NCBI GenBank assembly: GCA_025351555.1 | Contig: JANXVS010000548.1 | Location: forward strand, 1-7,818 | Reading direction: 5' to 3' | DNA length: 7,818 nucleotides | From: Pseudomonadota bacterium | Lineage (GTDB): Bacteria; Pseudomonadota; Gammaproteobacteria; Xanthomonadales; Rhodanobacteraceae | Shown here: in pieces, positions 7,818-7,818 of the stretch | Layout of the letters: every line of letters starts with the position of its first letter | How positions within the stretch are numbered: the first letter of the stretch is position 1 | Made by a program: the position numbers and the translations under genes | Notes under the pieces: generated by a model | Seen by the model: only the letters and a program-made list of their open reading frames with translations | Told to the model about the DNA's origin: nothing | Database searches by the model: none

Positions 7818-7818
7818 G

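Noticed and set aside
1..7818. A new defence, mobile or biosynthetic system
   Set aside because: All coding sequence is accounted for by three known chemosensory families. No transposase, integrase, array, toxin-antitoxin pair or secondary-metabolite enzyme is visible.

Overview
The window holds one strand of a chemosensory operon that controls type IV pili (the Pil-Chp system). Every gene lies on the minus strand. Read in the direction of transcription (right to left) they are: the C-terminal signalling part of a PilJ-type methyl-accepting protein (7817 to 7320, 5' end outside the window); a complete CheR-family methyltransferase of the PilK type (7143 to 6280); and, 10 bases later, a giant hybrid histidine kinase of the ChpA/PilL type (6269 to beyond base 1). 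The kinase is open for 2089 codons and leaves the window inside its C-terminal receiver domain. Its reading frame was translated by hand from the start codon to the window edge without meeting a stop.

The gene order, the GC-rich base composition and the family resemblance suggest a gammaproteobacterium, most likely in the Xanthomonadales/Lysobacterales (Rhodanobacter/Dyella-like). This placement is inference; no marker gene is present.

How the parts work together (known from the family): PilJ senses at the cell pole, PilK methylates PilJ to set its adaptation state, and ChpA is coupled to PilJ through the CheW-like protein PilI. ChpA phosphorylates its own Hpt domains and passes phosphate to PilG and PilH, which steer pilus extension and retraction (twitching, surface sensing). 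pilG, pilH and pilI are expected upstream of pilJ, to the right of this window.

Region by region: 1-6269 chpA (partial at 3' end); 6270-6279 a 10-base gap carrying the chpA ribosome binding site; 6280-7143 pilK; 7144-7319 a 176-base spacer with an imperfect palindrome, a short tandem repeat and the pilK ribosome binding site; 7320-7817 pilJ (partial at 5' end). The window is almost fully coding and shows no mobile element, CRISPR array, tRNA or rRNA.

This is a known type of system, and I do not see a new one. The points worth a second look are inside ChpA: six phosphotransfer-like bundles, two of which have an acidic residue where the phospho-histidine should be; a five-copy His/Asp-rich pentapeptide repeat; and very long, low-complexity acidic linkers.
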